This document shows positions 40,072-51,439 of a stretch of 64,000 bases of DNA, one piece after another (the first letter of the stretch is position 1; every line of letters begins with the position of its first letter). The notes under the pieces are model-generated. The model saw nothing but the letters and a program-made list of their open reading frames with translations. It searched no databases and was not told the DNA's origin. Position numbers and translations under genes: made by a program. Source of the DNA: Niallia endozanthoxylica (GTDB lineage Bacteria; Bacillota; Bacilli; Bacillales; Cytobacillaceae). The stretch lies in assembly GCF_008710145.1 (NCBI RefSeq), contig NZ_VYKL01000020.1, forward strand, positions 57,100 through 121,099. Reading direction: 5' to 3'.

Positions 40072-42429
40072 TTATTTGAACTCTACTATTGTGACACCGG
40101 TACCGCCTTCTCCATGATCACCAAAGCGTATACTCTTGACTGAACGATGATTGCGTAAATATTCCTGTACACCTTGCCTTAAAGCTCCAGTACCCTTGCC
40201 GTGTATAATCGACACTCGAGGATAAGCAGCCAACAGGGCATCATCTATATACTTTTCAACCCTGGAAAGAGCATTTTCATATCTTTCTCCACGCAAGTCC
40301 AACTCAAGACTGACATGAAAATCCTTTCCTTTTATTGTAGCAATTGGTTTTGTTTCCACTGCTTTCGGCGTCTTAATATACTCGAGATTTTTTTCCTCGA
40401 CCTTCATCTTTAAAATCCCTATTTGAACCTGCCATGTATCTGATGATACTTTCTCAATCAATGTACCTTTTTGATCAAAGCTTAAGATTTTTACTTCATC
40501 ACCCGGTTGGTACACATGTTTTTTTGCTTGTTTTGCTGTAAAAGCTCTGGATTTTCTTTCTTTCGGAGCAGCTTCGTTTAATTTTCTCTGTGCATCAATT
40601 AATTCATGTTCTTTTATTTCAGCCTGCTTGTCCTGACGCATTTTTCTCAGATCATGAATAATCCCTTCTGCTTCTCTTTTTGCTCTGTCAAGAATTTCGC
40701 GGGCTTCATCTGTTGCTTTATCATAGAGCGTATCTTTCTTTTCGTAGTACTCAATCATTTGCTTTTGTAAATCCTTTTGCAGCATTTCAGCATTTTTCAG
40801 AATCTCGTTCGCTTCCTGTAATTCCTTTTCTGCCTGACGCTTGCTTTCTTCTAACGAAGCAATCATATTTTCAACCTGATGGCTGTCCGCACCAACAAAC
40901 GACCGAGCCTTTTCGATTACCTGGTCACTTAAGCCAAGCCGTTTTGATATTTCGAACGCATTGCTTCGTCCTGGAACACCAATCAATAATCGATAGGTTG
41001 GACTAAGTGTATCAATATCAAATTCGACACTGGCATTGACAACTCCTTCCCGATTATACCCATATGCTTTTAATTCAGGGTAATGGGTAGTCGCTATTAC
41101 ACGGGCTCCTCTTCGGTTCACTTCATCTAATATGGAAATGGCTAATGCTGCACCTTCCTGCGGATCCGTTCCGGCACCAAGCTCATCAAATAAAACAAGA
41201 CTTTCAAAGTCTACACTTTTTAAGATATCAACAATATTGACCATATGGGAAGAAAATGTACTTAAGCTCTGTTCAATTGATTGTTCATCACCAATATCTG
41301 CATAGACAGCACCAAAAACAGCCATTTCTGAGCCATCTAAAGCAGGAATCTGCAAACCAGCTTGAGCCATTAACGTACAAAGCCCGACTGTTTTAAGTGT
41401 AACCGTTTTTCCGCCTGTATTAGGACCAGTAATAACAATCGTTGTATAGTCCTTTCCTAAAGTCACATCATTTGCTACGACCTCATCAATCGGAATTAAG
41501 GGATGGCGTGCTTTCACTAATGAAATACGGCCTTCCTGATTCATAATTGGCTTGGTTGCTTTAATCCTATTGCTGTAACGTGCTTTTGCAAACATAAAAT
41601 CTACATCTGCAAGGATTTCTACTATTGTCTCCAATTCAAAGCTGTACTCTCCTGTTTGGGCAGATAGCATAATCAGAATCCGCTCAATTTCCTGCTGTTC
41701 TTTGATCCGTATATTCTGGATGTCGTTATTTAAATCGACAATCGCCTGCGGTTCAATAAATAAAGTTTGGCCTGAGGAACTCTGGTCGTGGATAATCCCG
41801 CCATAATGTCCGCGATATTCCTGCTTCACCGGGATAACAAACCGATCATTTCGAATGGTAATAATGGCGTCAGAAAGCATTTTCTGTGCACTTGATGAGC
41901 GAATCATGCTTTCTAGGCGTTCCCGAACCCTAGTTTCTTTTGTGCGAAGCTGATTTCTTAGTGAACGCAGTGTTTCACTTGCACTGTCTAGCACTTCTCC
42001 ATTATCATCAATAGCATTTTTAATCGATTGTTCTAACTCTGCAAGAACGATAATTCGTCCTGCTTTCTCAAGCAGAAGCGGAATGTCTCCATCCTCCTCT
42101 GAAAATTCTTCAATAAATCGTTTGATTTGTCTGCTTGCATGAACGGTACTAGCAACCTGCATCAATTCATGGGAACTAAGCATTCCCCCTATCACTGAGC
42201 GTTTTACATGCGGGCGAATATCAAATATCCCGCCTAAAGGAATATTCGCTTTAATGCGAAACACTTTTGCTGCTTCATCTGTTTCTTCCTGACTCTTTAC
42301 AACCTCTTCAAAATCTGTAGAAGGAATAAGCTTTTCAGCTAACTCTCTTCCTAATGAAGACGATACATGTTCAAGAAGCTGCGCCTTCACTTTTTCAAAC
42401 TCTAGTACCTTTAAAACTTTTTGCTGCAT
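40072..42429 (-). CDS. mutSB: MutS2 (MutSB), ribosome-rescue/anti-recombination ATPase
   Basis: MutS2 proteins bind branched DNA or collided ribosomes and do not act in mismatch repair. The 785-aa protein lacks the MutS mismatch-recognition domain and has the ABC ATPase Walker A GPNTGGKT (about residues 334-341), Walker [14 protein letters not shown], a long coiled coil (about 515-640), and a C-terminal Smr nuclease domain with [10 protein letters not shown] and HGKGTGALR. Length is standard. Gene order polX-mutSB-yshE matches B. subtilis. Confidence 0.96.
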   Translation of the reverse strand: MQQKVLKVLEFEKVKAQLLEHVSSSLGRELAEKLIPSTDFEEVVKSQEETDEAAKVFRIKANIPLGGIFDIRPHVKRSVIGGMLSSHELMQVASTVHASRQIKRFIEEFSEEDGDIPLLLEKAGRIIVLAELEQSIKNAIDDNGEVLDSASETLRSLRNQLRTKETRVRERLESMIRSSSAQKMLSDAIITIRNDRFVIPVKQEYRGHYGGIIHDQSSSGQTLFIEPQAIVDLNNDIQNIRIKEQQEIERILIMLSAQTGEYSFELETIVEILADVDFMFAKARYSNRIKATKPIMNQEGRISLVKARHPLIPIDEVVANDVTLGKDYTTIVITGPNTGGKTVTLKTVGLCTLMAQAGLQIPALDGSEMAVFGAVYADIGDEQSIEQSLSTFSSHMVNIVDILKSVDFESLVLFDELGAGTDPQEGAALAISILDEVNRRGARVIATTHYPELKAYGYNREGVVNASVEFDIDTLSPTYRLLIGVPGRSNAFEISKRLGLSDQVIEKARSFVGADSHQVENMIASLEESKRQAEKELQEANEILKNAEMLQKDLQKQMIEYYEKKDTLYDKATDEAREILDRAKREAEGIIHDLRKMRQDKQAEIKEHELIDAQRKLNEAAPKERKSRAFTAKQAKKHVYQPGDEVKILSFDQKGTLIEKVSSDTWQVQIGILKMKVEEKNLEYIKTPKAVETKPIATIKGKDFHVSLELDLRGERYENALSRVEKYIDDALLAAYPRVSIIHGKGTGALRQGVQEYLRNHRSVKSIRFGDHGEGGTGVTIVEFK

Positions 42430-42478
42430 GGAGATATTTCCTCCCTCTATTTTAGAAAGCTCTATTCGCCTTCCGTAA

Positions 42479-44188
42479 TTACCTGTCCTTGAGATATGCC
42501 ATGAATGTATGAATATCCCATGTATTTACTACACTTGTTTTCTTCATCCAGCCCTTTCTTGCAGTAGAAACCCCAATTTTCATGTGATCAAGTGTTTCCA
42601 GCTTATGGGCATCTGTATTAATCATTATTTTTACCCCTGCTGCCTGCGCCTTTTGAATATGGTCAGAGGATAAGTCAAGGCGATTAGGATTTGCGTTTAA
42701 TTCTAATGCCGTGTTCGTTTCTTTTGCTAATTCAATCAGCCATTCCATATCAACAGAATAACCATCTCTTTTTCCAATTTTCCTTCCGGTTGGATGGGCG
42801 ATTAAATCTACGTTTGCATTGTATAAAGCTATTTTTAACCGAGACATGATTTTTTCCTGTGGCTGGGAAAATCCTGAGTGAATAGAAGCAATAACAAAAT
42901 CCATTTCCTCAAGCAATTCATCATCATAATCGAGCGTACCGTCTGGTAGTATATCCATTTCAACACCAGCAAGAATTGTAATATCTTCATACTTCTCATT
43001 TAATCGTTGAATTTCTTCTCTTTGTCTTCGAAGCCGGTCAGGAGTCAAGCCATTTGCAACCTTTAAATATTGGGAATGGTCCGTAATAGCCATATATTGA
43101 TAGCCTTTAGCACGGCATGCTATGACCATCTCTTCAAGGGAATGTGCACCATCACTCCATGTCGTATGCATATGGAGATCGCCTTTTATATCAGGGAGAG
43201 AAATCAAGCCGTAATCTTCCTGATATTCTTCCACTTCCTTTCCATCCTCTCTCATTTCTGGAGGAATAAACGGCAGATTGAAATGAGCATAAAACTCAGA
43301 CTCTGATGTAAATGTTAGTACATCACCATTTTCAGTCTGAACCCCGTACTCACTAATTTTTTCGCCTCTTGCCTTTGCAAGCTGTCTCATACGTACATTA
43401 TGTTCCTTTGATCCTGTAAAATGATGAAGAGTAGTTGCGAATTCTTCCGGAAGAACCAGCCTGAAGTCTATAGATACATCATAGCCATTGTCCAAAACAA
43501 CCGATACCTTCGTATCTCCAGCAGCAATGACATCCTTAATATTCGTCAATTTTAATAGTTGTTCCTTAACCGCTAAGGGCTGTTTTGTTGCGATAATAAA
43601 ATCCAAATCTTTTATCGTTTCTTTCATTCTCCGGAGACTGCCTGCCCTTGAAAACTGCATCACACCGTCCATTTGTTCTAACTCAGCTTCAATCTTTTCC
43701 GCTAAAGGCAGCATAAACGCAAGCGGCAACCGTTCAGGTCTCCTGTCTGCCTGCAGCAGCGATGACAAAATCTTTTCTTCAGACTTTATTCCAAATCCTT
43801 TTAATTCTTGAATTTTATGATTACGACACGCGTTCTCCAAATCCTCAGCATTTTCAATTCCAAGCTCCTTGTATAACCTTGCAATTTTTTTACCTCCTAA
43901 ACCCGGCAGCTGCAAAAGAGGAATTAATCCTTTGGGAACCTCTTCTTGCAGCGCCTTAAGAACTGAAGACTTTCCTTCCTTTATGTATTCTTCTATTACT
44001 GCGGCAGTTCCCTTTCCAATTCCCGGAAGAATCGTAAAGTCAGAGATCTCTTCCACAGCCGCTTCATGTACTTCCAGTGCTTGGGCCGCTTTTCTAAATG
44101 CCGACACTTTAAACGTATTTTCACCCTTCAATTCCATATAAATCGCAATCGTTTCTAATAAACGAATAATTTCTTGTTTATTTGTCAT
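42479..44188 (-). CDS. polX: Family X DNA polymerase with PHP domain
   Basis: PolX fills short gaps in base-excision repair and has a Mn2+-dependent 3'-5' exonuclease in its PHP domain. The 569-aa protein has helix-hairpin-helix motifs ([15 protein letters not shown] near residues 49-63 and [13 protein letters not shown] near 93), the polymerase catalytic region ([17 protein letters not shown] with DxD), and a PHP domain from about 335 ([18 protein letters not shown]). Length is as in B. subtilis (570 aa). Confidence 0.96.
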   Translation of the reverse strand: MTNKQEIIRLLETIAIYMELKGENTFKVSAFRKAAQALEVHEAAVEEISDFTILPGIGKGTAAVIEEYIKEGKSSVLKALQEEVPKGLIPLLQLPGLGGKKIARLYKELGIENAEDLENACRNHKIQELKGFGIKSEEKILSSLLQADRRPERLPLAFMLPLAEKIEAELEQMDGVMQFSRAGSLRRMKETIKDLDFIIATKQPLAVKEQLLKLTNIKDVIAAGDTKVSVVLDNGYDVSIDFRLVLPEEFATTLHHFTGSKEHNVRMRQLAKARGEKISEYGVQTENGDVLTFTSESEFYAHFNLPFIPPEMREDGKEVEEYQEDYGLISLPDIKGDLHMHTTWSDGAHSLEEMVIACRAKGYQYMAITDHSQYLKVANGLTPDRLRRQREEIQRLNEKYEDITILAGVEMDILPDGTLDYDDELLEEMDFVIASIHSGFSQPQEKIMSRLKIALYNANVDLIAHPTGRKIGKRDGYSVDMEWLIELAKETNTALELNANPNRLDLSSDHIQKAQAAGVKIMINTDAHKLETLDHMKIGVSTARKGWMKKTSVVNTWDIHTFMAYLKDR

Positions 44189-44239
44189 CCATATTCACCT
44201 TCAGGCTCATCCTTTTCTCCTTATTATTCCCTTAAAAAG

Positions 44240-44266
44240 AAAACTTCTCTCGAAAGAGAAGTTTAT
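44240..44266 (-). terminator. Hairpin terminator after the CvpA-family gene
   Basis: AAACTTCTCT and AGAGAAGTTT with a four-base loop, followed by T-rich TCTTTTT on the minus strand, overlaps the yshB stop region. Confidence 0.75.
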
Positions 44267-44808
44267 TTCACCGAAGAGTTCTGTATCCACAAATCTTGAA
44301 TGTGTTGTGATAGAATCGGAGTTTGCTTTACAATAAATTCTGTCAATATTGAATCCGTTAGAGAAGCTTGAATGGATTCAATTGGAAGGAGTGCTGCTAT
44401 AAATAGTATAATAAACATGATAAGATAAACTTCAATGAAACCTAATATCCCACCCGCCCAAATATTAAGCTGCTTTACTATTGGGATTTGGGCAACAAAA
44501 TCTAGCATGTTTCCAATAATCTGCAAAAGAATCTTTACAGCAAAAAAAATCACGACAAATGCAATGGCGCGATAATAAGCATCTTCTAAATTTGCATTTT
44601 CAAACAGCATAGCATATGTAGAATTCATGTCTAGATTAGGGAATGGAATCCAAAGAGTTAATCTTGGAGCAAGCTGATTGTAATACAAATACGCAACGAT
44701 AAAAGCAATAATAAATCCAGTAAGGTGAACAAGCTGAAGGATAAACCCTCTCTTTAACCCTACTAAAAATCCAAAAAATAATATAATGAGTACAGCTAGG
44801 TCCAACAT
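44263..44808 (-). CDS. yshB: CvpA-family membrane protein YshB
   Basis: The 181-aa protein has four hydrophobic segments (about residues 3-20, 26-43, 77-100 and 115-143) and the family motifs GFLVGLKRGFILQ and GGILGFIEVYLI of CvpA/colicin V production proteins. In other bacteria CvpA affects envelope homeostasis; its role in bacilli is unknown. It follows zapA by seven bases and so is probably cotranscribed with it. Confidence 0.88.
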   Translation of the reverse strand: MLDLAVLIILFFGFLVGLKRGFILQLVHLTGFIIAFIVAYLYYNQLAPRLTLWIPFPNLDMNSTYAMLFENANLEDAYYRAIAFVVIFFAVKILLQIIGNMLDFVAQIPIVKQLNIWAGGILGFIEVYLIMFIILFIAALLPIESIQASLTDSILTEFIVKQTPILSQHIQDLWIQNSSVK

Positions 44809-44815
44809 GACTTTT

Positions 44816-45076
44816 TCAGTCCTTTACTCGTTTTAATTCTTCTTCCAAATGTGCAACTTTTTCCTTTAATTGAAGATAGTCATTCACAATATTCATAGCA
44901 GTTAATACGGCTAATTTATTGGTACCAAGAGAAGGATTCATGGAGTTAATCTCACGCATTTTCTCATCGACCACTGAAGCAACCCGGCGGATATGTCTTG
45001 GGCTCTCTGTGCCGATAACAACATACTGTACACCGTAAATATCAACAGTTATGCGATTTTTCTTTGTTTGTGACAA
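44816..45076 (-). CDS. zapA: Cell-division protein ZapA
   Basis: ZapA bundles FtsZ filaments at the division ring. The 86-aa protein, from a TTG start, begins MSQTKKNRITVDIYGVQYVV and has the family features: beta hairpin, TESPRHIRRVASVVDEKM, and a C-terminal coiled coil (YLQLKEKVAHLEEELKRV). GGAGG lies eight bases before TTG, and the length equals that of B. subtilis ZapA (85 aa); the ATG at 45091 overlaps the Shine-Dalgarno. It diverges from rnhC. Confidence 0.92.
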   Translation of the reverse strand: MSQTKKNRITVDIYGVQYVVIGTESPRHIRRVASVVDEKMREINSMNPSLGTNKLAVLTAMNIVNDYLQLKEKVAHLEEELKRVKD

Positions 45077-45219
45077 GCTGCATGCCTCCATTCAAAAGAA
45101 TCCTAATCATAATCATAACATGAACATAAAACAGTGAAAAGAAAGAAATGTAGGATTAAGTTGAAGAATGTCAAATTTAGTGTCGGATAGTCTGCTATAT
45201 CAATTAAGGAGGAAATCAT

Positions 45220-46164
45220 TTGAGCCATGTCGTACTAAAGAAAAGCACTAAGGAAATGACCAAAATGATGGAATACTACCAAGCTAACCTAACAGCGAAA
45301 ATACCGCCTGGAGGATTATTTTCTGCAAAGACGCCTGAATGTACCATTACAGCCTATAAATCCGGCAAAGTTCTTTTTCAAGGCAGCCGGTGTCAGGAGG
45401 AAGCAAAAAAATGGGGGTCCTCCGAAGATAGTAAAGAAGAAACAAAAACGAAAAAACCAGCTGCTAAAACAAAGGTTTCGTCCAGCCTGCCAACCAATAT
45501 CAGCCAGCTATCTGCCATTGGTTCAGACGAAGTAGGAACAGGAGATTTCTTCGGTCCGATTACCGTCTGCGCTGCTTACGTAAGAAAAGAAGACATGCCG
45601 CTCATTAAAGAAATTGGCGTCCAGGATTCCAAAAATTTAAATGATGAAAAAATATCTGCTATTGCCAAACAATTAATTACCTTTTTACCGTACAGTCTTT
45701 TGGTCCTGCATAATGAAAAATATAATAAGCTTCAAGCATCAGGCATGTCACAGGGGAAAATAAAAGCACTCCTTCACAATCAAGCAATCGGCCATTTGCT
45801 GACAAAAATGACACCAGAAAAACCTGAAGCGATTTTAATTGACCAATTCGCCAAAGAAGAAGTCTACTACGGATATTTAAAAGGACAAAAAGTCATTCAT
45901 AAAGAGAATGTCTATTTCAGTACAAAAGCAGAAGGAGTGCACCTAGCCGTTGCTGCTGCCTCGATTATTGCCAGACATGCTTTTGTCCAGCATTTTGAAA
46001 AATTAAGCAAGGCTGCTGGGTTTAAAATTCCAAAGGGGGCAGGTTCACAAGTCGATGTTGCTGCTGCGAGACTCATTAAGGAAAAAGGGAAAGAGGTACT
46101 CCCTAAGTATGTGAAGCTGCATTTTGCTAATACTGAAAAAGCAATGAAATTATTGAAAAAATAA
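45220..46164 (+). CDS. rnhC: Ribonuclease HIII
   Basis: RNase HIII removes R-loops and RNA in DNA hybrids. The 314-aa protein has an N-terminal TBP-like substrate-binding domain (about residues 1-90), a Lys-rich linker, and the catalytic domain starting IGSDEVGTGDFFGP (about 105-118) with the DEVGxGD acidic pair and KAEGVHLAVAAASIIAR. The start is TTG with AAGGAGG. It diverges from zapA and converges on pheT with a shared terminator. Confidence 0.95.
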   Translation: MSHVVLKKSTKEMTKMMEYYQANLTAKIPPGGLFSAKTPECTITAYKSGKVLFQGSRCQEEAKKWGSSEDSKEETKTKKPAAKTKVSSSLPTNISQLSAIGSDEVGTGDFFGPITVCAAYVRKEDMPLIKEIGVQDSKNLNDEKISAIAKQLITFLPYSLLVLHNEKYNKLQASGMSQGKIKALLHNQAIGHLLTKMTPEKPEAILIDQFAKEEVYYGYLKGQKVIHKENVYFSTKAEGVHLAVAAASIIARHAFVQHFEKLSKAAGFKIPKGAGSQVDVAAARLIKEKGKEVLPKYVKLHFANTEKAMKLLKK

Positions 46165-46175
46165 CTTAGTTCAAC

Positions 46176-46205
46176 AAAAAACCTCCACTATAGTGGAGGT
46201 TTTTT
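46176..46205. terminator. Bidirectional terminator between rnhC and pheT
   Basis: The perfect 13-bp stem AAAAAACCTCCAC/GTGGAGGTTTTTT with loop TATA is symmetric, so it can end transcription on both strands. Confidence 0.9.
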
Positions 46206-46218
46206 GAACTTTATCATA

Positions 46219-48633
46219 TTAACTGCGCAATACGGCGCCAGCCTGTTCTTTTACAGCATGTAATACTTTATCATGTGCTTTTGTAATATCTTCTTCTGTT
46301 AACGTACGTTCAGGATCGAAATATTTTAATGAGAAAGCAAGTGATTTTTTGCCTGCTTCCATCCGCTCTCCTTCATATAAATCAAAAAGGTGAACTTCTT
46401 TTAATAGGACTCCGCCGGCTTCTGTAATAATACTTTCGAGTTCTCCTGCTGTTTTCTCCTTGTCAACAACCAAGGCAATGTCACGTGTCACAGAAGGGAA
46501 ACGCGGAATCATTTGATAGGAGATTGGTTCAACCTCTACTTCAGCAAGTGCTTTAAAGGATAACTCAAATACATAGGTTTCTTTAATATCATAATCCTTT
46601 TGCACGGTTGGATGAACTTGACCGACAAAACCAATAACCTCATTGTTTAATAAAACTTCTGCTGTACGGCCAGGGTGCATATCTTTAATTGCTGCTTGGC
46701 GGTACGTAATTTTATTCTTTACCCCAAGTGAATCAAATAGTACCTCTAACACACCTTTAATAACATAGAAATCGACCGGCTTCTTCTCACCTTGCCATAG
46801 GTGCGCTTCCCATAGACCTGTAAGAATCCCTGCAACATGCTCTCTTTCACTTGGCAGCTGGTTTTCTCCCTGCTTAAGGAAAACAGAACCGATTTCATAT
46901 AATGCTAGTGAATCGATTTGACGGGCCTGATTATATTTAATTACCTCTAATAGTTGAGGCAGGATACTTAATCGAAGCTGACTGCGTTCCTCACTCATCG
47001 GCATGGCAAGACGAACGGAATCACTCTGCTCTAATGAAAACTGAGCCGCTTTTTCAGGACTTGTCAGTGAGTAAGTAATTGCCTGGTAAAGTCCTGCACC
47101 CTCTAATGTACGGCGGGCAATGCGTCGCTTTTGCTGATAATCCGTTAATCTGCCTGGTGTAGCTGTACCAACAGGAAGTGTTGAAGGAATATTGTCATAT
47201 CCATATAAACGGGCAACTTCTTCCACTAAATCCGCTTCAATTGTAATATCTCCGCGACGGGTAGGGACCGTCACAATAAATGTTTCATTTTCCGTCTTCA
47301 CGTCAAATTGCAGACGAGTGAAAATATCCTGTACTTGATCAGCACTTAAATTTGCACCGATTGAACTATTTATTTTATCAAGCGTGATGGAAACAACGGC
47401 AGGTTCCATTCTTAAGTCATTAAATTCAACGATTCCTTCCAAGATGGTTCCACCTGCATATTCAGCCATCAGTTTAGCCGCACGTTCACCTGCTTCACGT
47501 ACTCGTGCCGGATCTACCCCTTTTTCGAAACGGGCACTTGCTTCGCTTCTTAATCCATGGTCTTTAGAACCCTTACGAACGACTGCACCTGCAAAATAAG
47601 CTGCCTCGATAATTACATTGGTTGTATCCTCTTTAACTTCAGAATCAGCACCACCCATTACCCCAGCAATGGCTACAGGTTCATTGCCATTTGTAATAAC
47701 AAGATGCTCTGATGTTAACGTACGTTCTGCTTCATCAAGGGTAGTAATTTTTTCTGCATCTTTCGCTCTGCGAACAACGATTTCTTTTGAACCAAAACGG
47801 TCATAATCAAACGCATGAAGCGGTTGGCCGTATTCAAGTAATATATAATTCGTGATATCCACCACATTATTATGCGGGCGGATGCCGGCATTCATCAGGC
47901 GAGTTTGCATCCATAGTGGGGACGGACCAATTTTTACATTTTTCACTACTTTTGCGATATATAATGGATTATCCTCAGGCGCTTCCACTGTTACACTGAT
48001 GTAATCAGAGGCTTCCTCAGCATCTTCTTCTTTATCCGTTTCAGGCCACTTCACATCACGGCCCAGAATGGCAGCGACTTCATATGCTACACCTAACATA
48101 CTTAAAGCATCTGAGCGGTTAGGAGTGATACTTAATTCAAGAATTTCATCATCTAATCCAAGTGCAGAAAGAGCATCTTCACCGACAACGGCATCTTGAG
48201 GAAAATTAAAGATACCGACTGAGTATTCTTTAGCTACTAATTTTGATTCAATTCCAAGCTCCTGAAGAGAACAAATCATTCCATTTGATTCTTCCCCGCG
48301 CAGCTTTGCTTTTTTGATTTTGAAGTTTCCTGGCAGAACAGCACCTACTGTTGCAACGGCAACCTTTTGACCTTTACCGACATTGGGTGCTCCACAAATG
48401 ATCTGTACTGGTTCGCCGGCACCAATATCGACTAGACACTTATTTAATTTATCTGCATTCGGATGCTGTTCACATTCTAATACGTGTCCAATGACAACAC
48501 CCTTTAATCCTTCACTTTTCTTTTCCACCCCTTCTACTTCAATGCCGCTTTTCGTGATTTTATCCGCTAATTCAGCAGCACTGATTCCAGAAAGGTCTAC
48601 ATAATCCTGCAGCCATTTATATGAAACAAACAT
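46219..48633 (-). CDS. pheT: Phenylalanyl-tRNA synthetase beta subunit
   Basis: PheT forms the alpha2-beta2 PheRS with PheS; it recognises tRNA and edits Tyr-tRNA-Phe. The 804-aa protein contains an N-terminal tRNA-binding EMAP/OB domain (about residues 40-150), the B3/B4 editing domain (about 210-375), the B5 domain, a catalytic-like core (about 490-680), and a C-terminal FDX-ACB anticodon-binding domain ([20 protein letters not shown] onward, about 710). Length is standard. It follows pheS by 60 bases under the Phe T-box. Confidence 0.97.
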   Translation of the reverse strand: MFVSYKWLQDYVDLSGISAAELADKITKSGIEVEGVEKKSEGLKGVVIGHVLECEQHPNADKLNKCLVDIGAGEPVQIICGAPNVGKGQKVAVATVGAVLPGNFKIKKAKLRGEESNGMICSLQELGIESKLVAKEYSVGIFNFPQDAVVGEDALSALGLDDEILELSITPNRSDALSMLGVAYEVAAILGRDVKWPETDKEEDAEEASDYISVTVEAPEDNPLYIAKVVKNVKIGPSPLWMQTRLMNAGIRPHNNVVDITNYILLEYGQPLHAFDYDRFGSKEIVVRRAKDAEKITTLDEAERTLTSEHLVITNGNEPVAIAGVMGGADSEVKEDTTNVIIEAAYFAGAVVRKGSKDHGLRSEASARFEKGVDPARVREAGERAAKLMAEYAGGTILEGIVEFNDLRMEPAVVSITLDKINSSIGANLSADQVQDIFTRLQFDVKTENETFIVTVPTRRGDITIEADLVEEVARLYGYDNIPSTLPVGTATPGRLTDYQQKRRIARRTLEGAGLYQAITYSLTSPEKAAQFSLEQSDSVRLAMPMSEERSQLRLSILPQLLEVIKYNQARQIDSLALYEIGSVFLKQGENQLPSEREHVAGILTGLWEAHLWQGEKKPVDFYVIKGVLEVLFDSLGVKNKITYRQAAIKDMHPGRTAEVLLNNEVIGFVGQVHPTVQKDYDIKETYVFELSFKALAEVEVEPISYQMIPRFPSVTRDIALVVDKEKTAGELESIITEAGGVLLKEVHLFDLYEGERMEAGKKSLAFSLKYFDPERTLTEEDITKAHDKVLHAVKEQAGAVLRS

Positions 48634-48693
48634 AAGAATCCTCCTTGTTAATTGTTAATAAACCTTCAATTCCCCGTATTAAGCATCCGTTTT

Positions 48694-49734
48694 CTATGAT
48701 TCAAAATGGTCAAATTGCTTTAAAAAACGGATATCATTTGTATAATAATGACGGATATCATCAACACCATATTTCAGCATGGCAATCCGTTCAACACCGA
48801 TACCAAATGCAAAGCCTGAGTATTTCTTTGAATCAAATCCAGCCATTTCCAGTACATTTGGATGGACAATTCCTGAACCCAGCACCTCAATCCAGCCTGT
48901 TTGTTTACAAACGCTGCAGCCAGAACCTTTACAAATCTTACAAGAAATATCCACTTCTACAGATGGTTCTGTGAAAGGAAAGAAACTTGGACGCAGACGG
49001 ATTTCACGATCTTGACCAAATATCTTTTTCAGAAAGACTTCAAGTGTCCCTTTTAAATCACTCATGGAAATATTTTCATCAATAACCAATCCTTCAATTT
49101 GCATAAATTGATGTGAGTGGGTCGCATCATCGTTATCGCGGCGGTATACTTTACCTGGGCAAATAATCTTCACCGGCCCCTGTCCTTTATGCTTTTCCAT
49201 TGTTCTCGCTTGAACTGGAGATGTATGTGTACGCATTAATATTTCTTCTGTGATGTAGAATGAATCCTGCATATCGCGTGCAGGGTGACTCTTTGGTAAA
49301 TTTAATGCCTCAAAATTATAATAATCTGTTTCCACTTCAGGACCTTCTGCCACTTGATACCCCATACCTATGAAGATATCTTCGATTTCCTCAACGATAC
49401 GCGTTAATGCATGGTGATTCCCCCGCATGACAGGTCTGGCTGGCAGAGTCACATCAATTGTCTCCCCTGCTAGTTTGGCATTGACTGCCTCTTCTTCTAG
49501 TACAGCTTGCTTTTCTTCGATTTGTGTTGTGATAGTTTCACGAACAACATTCACAAGCGCACCCATTTTAGGTCTTTCTTCAGCAGAAAGTTTTCCCATT
49601 CCGCGTAATACTTCCGTAATAGGACCTTTCTTACCTAAATAAGCAACACGAATATCATTTAACTCTTTTAAATTTGCTGCAGCGGCTATCTTTTCTAGCG
49701 CCTCAGCCTGCAGTTCTTGTAAACGTTCCTGCAT
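48694..49734 (-). CDS. pheS: Phenylalanyl-tRNA synthetase alpha subunit
   Basis: PheS is the catalytic class II subunit that activates phenylalanine. The 346-aa protein has the N-terminal coiled coil (residues 1-90), motif 2 ([16 protein letters not shown], about residues 203-218), [12 protein letters not shown], a [12 protein letters not shown] cysteine cluster, and motif 3 ([17 protein letters not shown]). The ATG is preceded by AAGGAGG. The gene is first in pheST and is governed by the Phe T-box. Confidence 0.97.
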   Translation of the reverse strand: MQERLQELQAEALEKIAAAANLKELNDIRVAYLGKKGPITEVLRGMGKLSAEERPKMGALVNVVRETITTQIEEKQAVLEEEAVNAKLAGETIDVTLPARPVMRGNHHALTRIVEEIEDIFIGMGYQVAEGPEVETDYYNFEALNLPKSHPARDMQDSFYITEEILMRTHTSPVQARTMEKHKGQGPVKIICPGKVYRRDNDDATHSHQFMQIEGLVIDENISMSDLKGTLEVFLKKIFGQDREIRLRPSFFPFTEPSVEVDISCKICKGSGCSVCKQTGWIEVLGSGIVHPNVLEMAGFDSKKYSGFAFGIGVERIAMLKYGVDDIRHYYTNDIRFLKQFDHFES

Positions 49735-49810
49735 GACAAATTCCTCCTTTATGTTTAAAGAAAACTCACCAATAAGAGAGTTTCATTTATGCCTTATGCC
49801 TTGGAAAACA

Positions 49811-50060
49811 CAAAAAAACCCGCCCCCAAAAAAGGGACGAGGTTTATGTATCGCGGTACCACCCTTATTAGCGCAGATGTATCATCATCCACACTCACTC
49901 AATAGGCTAACGGTTCTTCACCGGAACATTTTTCAGACAAATGTCTTCCCAATGCCAACTCGAGAGGTGAATTCACTTAAGCAGCGCCATTAAAATGCTT
50001 TCAGTCACGGCATTTTTTCCCTTGAAATGGATTTCCTAAGCTACTCTTCTCTGTCAACGT
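49811..50060 (-). ncRNA. T-box leader, phenylalanine specific (pheST)
   Basis: On the minus strand the T-box core AAGGGTGGTACCGCGA is at 49852-49867, and Stem I carries GAA-TTC-ACCTCTCGAG with specifier TTC (Phe) at 49969-49971. The terminator hairpin (49811-49846, ACCTCGTCCC pairing with GGGGGCGGGTTTTTTT) follows. The 5' end near 50060 includes GACAGAGAAGAGTA. No good promoter is seen upstream: R1 copy C begins there. Confidence 0.93.
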
Positions 50061-50071
50061 CTTTTCATATC

Positions 50072-50260
50072 AAATTCGCCCGTCGAATTTGCGTCCGGAT
50101 TTTTATCGAGCTCGCTCGATAAATTACCTTTAAAAAATCCGAGACATCCGCCGGAGGCTTAACCTCATTCAGCCGAAGTTTAAACTCCCACTGAATCGAA
50201 GACCCATTTGCATTCATCCCCCAATTATAGAAGTGGAGGAATTCTGCTGAATGAAGTTAA
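50072..50260 (+). repeat. R1 repeat, full copy C
   Basis: This 189-base element aligns over its whole length with copy B at 26536-26725, with scattered differences. Left module: AAATTCG/CGAATTT and the TTTATCGAGC-tc-GCTCGATAAA hairpin are intact. Right module: the end arms TTAACCTCATTCAGC (50159-50173) and GCTGAATGAAGTTAA (50246-50260) keep 14 of 15 pairs, and the inner hairpin has changed to AGTTTAAACT. It fills most of the gap between the pheS T-box and ysgA. Confidence 0.9.
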
Positions 50261-50301
50261 AGTCTGTTATATTATATTACAATTTAAAATTGGATTCAAA
50301 T

Positions 50302-51045
50302 TCATTTTCGCAAATAATACATTAATATTCCCGCTGCAATGCCGACGTTCAATGATTCACTCTTTCCGTAAATAGGAATATACAGATTTTTTGTTGTCTT
50401 TGCTAATAATTCCTTTGCAACGCCCTGTCCTTCATTTCCTAAAAGAAGAGCAAATGCTTCTGCTTTTTCTACCTGTTCAAAAGGTATTCCATTTTCTAGT
50501 GCCGTACCATATACGGGTATTGTTAGTTTATCGATGAATTCCGCTAATGGTGCCTTAATAATCGGTAAATGGAACAGACTGCCCTGTGTGGCCCGAATGA
50601 CTTTAGGATTATAAGGATCTGCACAGCCTTCCCCTAAAATAACCGCATCCATCCCGGCTGCATCAGCAGTACGAATCATGGTCCCAAGGTTGCCAGGGTC
50701 CTGTACTCTATCAAGCAGCAACAGTTTGTCCAATTTGATTTCTTCGATTGCAATGGTACGCTGCTCACAGACTGCAGCAATTCCTTGAGGTGTTTCTGTA
50801 TCACAAATCGCCTTCATGACTTCTTCTTTTACATAGGTTACATCAGTTCCTTCTATTTTAAAAGAAGCAGGCATTTCCATCTCCTGATTGACAATTACTT
50901 CAAGAACAACCTGTTCCTTTAATGCTTCTTCGACAAGGTGAAAGCCTTCAATTAAATATTGTGCGGATTTGTCCCGCTCCTTTTTCGTTAACAACTTCTT
51001 CCATGCTTTTACTTTTGGGTTTTTTACTGATTCAATATATTTCAA
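50302..51045 (-). CDS. ysgA: SpoU-family (SPOUT) RNA 2'-O-methyltransferase YsgA
   Basis: The 247-aa protein has an N-terminal substrate-binding domain (KNPKVKAWKKLLTKKERDK, about residues 9-27) and the SpoU knot motifs LLLDRVQDPGNLGTMIRTADAAG (about residues 110-132), LLLGNEGQGV and IPIYGKSESLNVGIAAGILMY. It is expected to methylate a ribose in rRNA. The start is TTG, preceded by AAAGGAG (spacing slightly long); the ORF start at 51111 lacks conservation. It diverges from sspI. Confidence 0.9.
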   Translation of the reverse strand: MKYIESVKNPKVKAWKKLLTKKERDKSAQYLIEGFHLVEEALKEQVVLEVIVNQEMEMPASFKIEGTDVTYVKEEVMKAICDTETPQGIAAVCEQRTIAIEEIKLDKLLLLDRVQDPGNLGTMIRTADAAGMDAVILGEGCADPYNPKVIRATQGSLFHLPIIKAPLAEFIDKLTIPVYGTALENGIPFEQVEKAEAFALLLGNEGQGVAKELLAKTTKNLYIPIYGKSESLNVGIAAGILMYYLRK

Positions 51046-51167
51046 CCTTTTTAACGCTCCTTTAGATTCATGCTTTCTTCCATTATAGCTTAATTCCCAT
51101 ACATAATGCATTCTGTCGTGTGGAAGACTATGTTCGTTGGAGACTATGTATACAGGAGGAGTCTGTT

Positions 51168-51374
51168 ATGAATTTAAATCTGCGCAATGCCATCATTAAC
51201 AATGTTGCTGGGAACACACAGAATCAGCTGGAGGATACGATTGTAGACGCTATTCAAAATGGAGAAGAAAAAATGCTTCCTGGCTTAGGTGTTCTCTTTG
51301 AAGTTATTTGGAAAAACTCTTCAGAGCAGGACAAAAAGGAAATGCTGCAAGCACTAGAAAGCGGTTTAAAATAA
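51168..51374 (+). CDS. sspI: Small acid-soluble spore protein SspI
   Basis: SspI is a minor SASP made in the forespore. The 68-aa protein begins [20 protein letters not shown] and has the family core [20 protein letters not shown]. The ATG with GGAGGAG was chosen; upstream codons in the frame are not conserved. In B. subtilis it is SigG-dependent; the region upstream (51100-51160) has TGCATT but no convincing SigG -10. It diverges from ysgA and converges on ysdC. Confidence 0.94.
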   Translation: MNLNLRNAIINNVAGNTQNQLEDTIVDAIQNGEEKMLPGLGVLFEVIWKNSSEQDKKEMLQALESGLK

Positions 51375-51395
51375 ATCTTTTACCCCTATCAAGAT

Positions 51396-51427
51396 GAAAA
51401 GCACCCTGAACTTCCGGGTGCTTTTTT
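51396..51427. terminator. Bidirectional terminator between sspI and ysdC
   Basis: AAAAGCACCC and GGGTGCTTTT with a nine-base loop form a strong stem flanked by A and T tracts. Confidence 0.9.
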
Positions 51428-51439
51428 CATGAGGATTTT

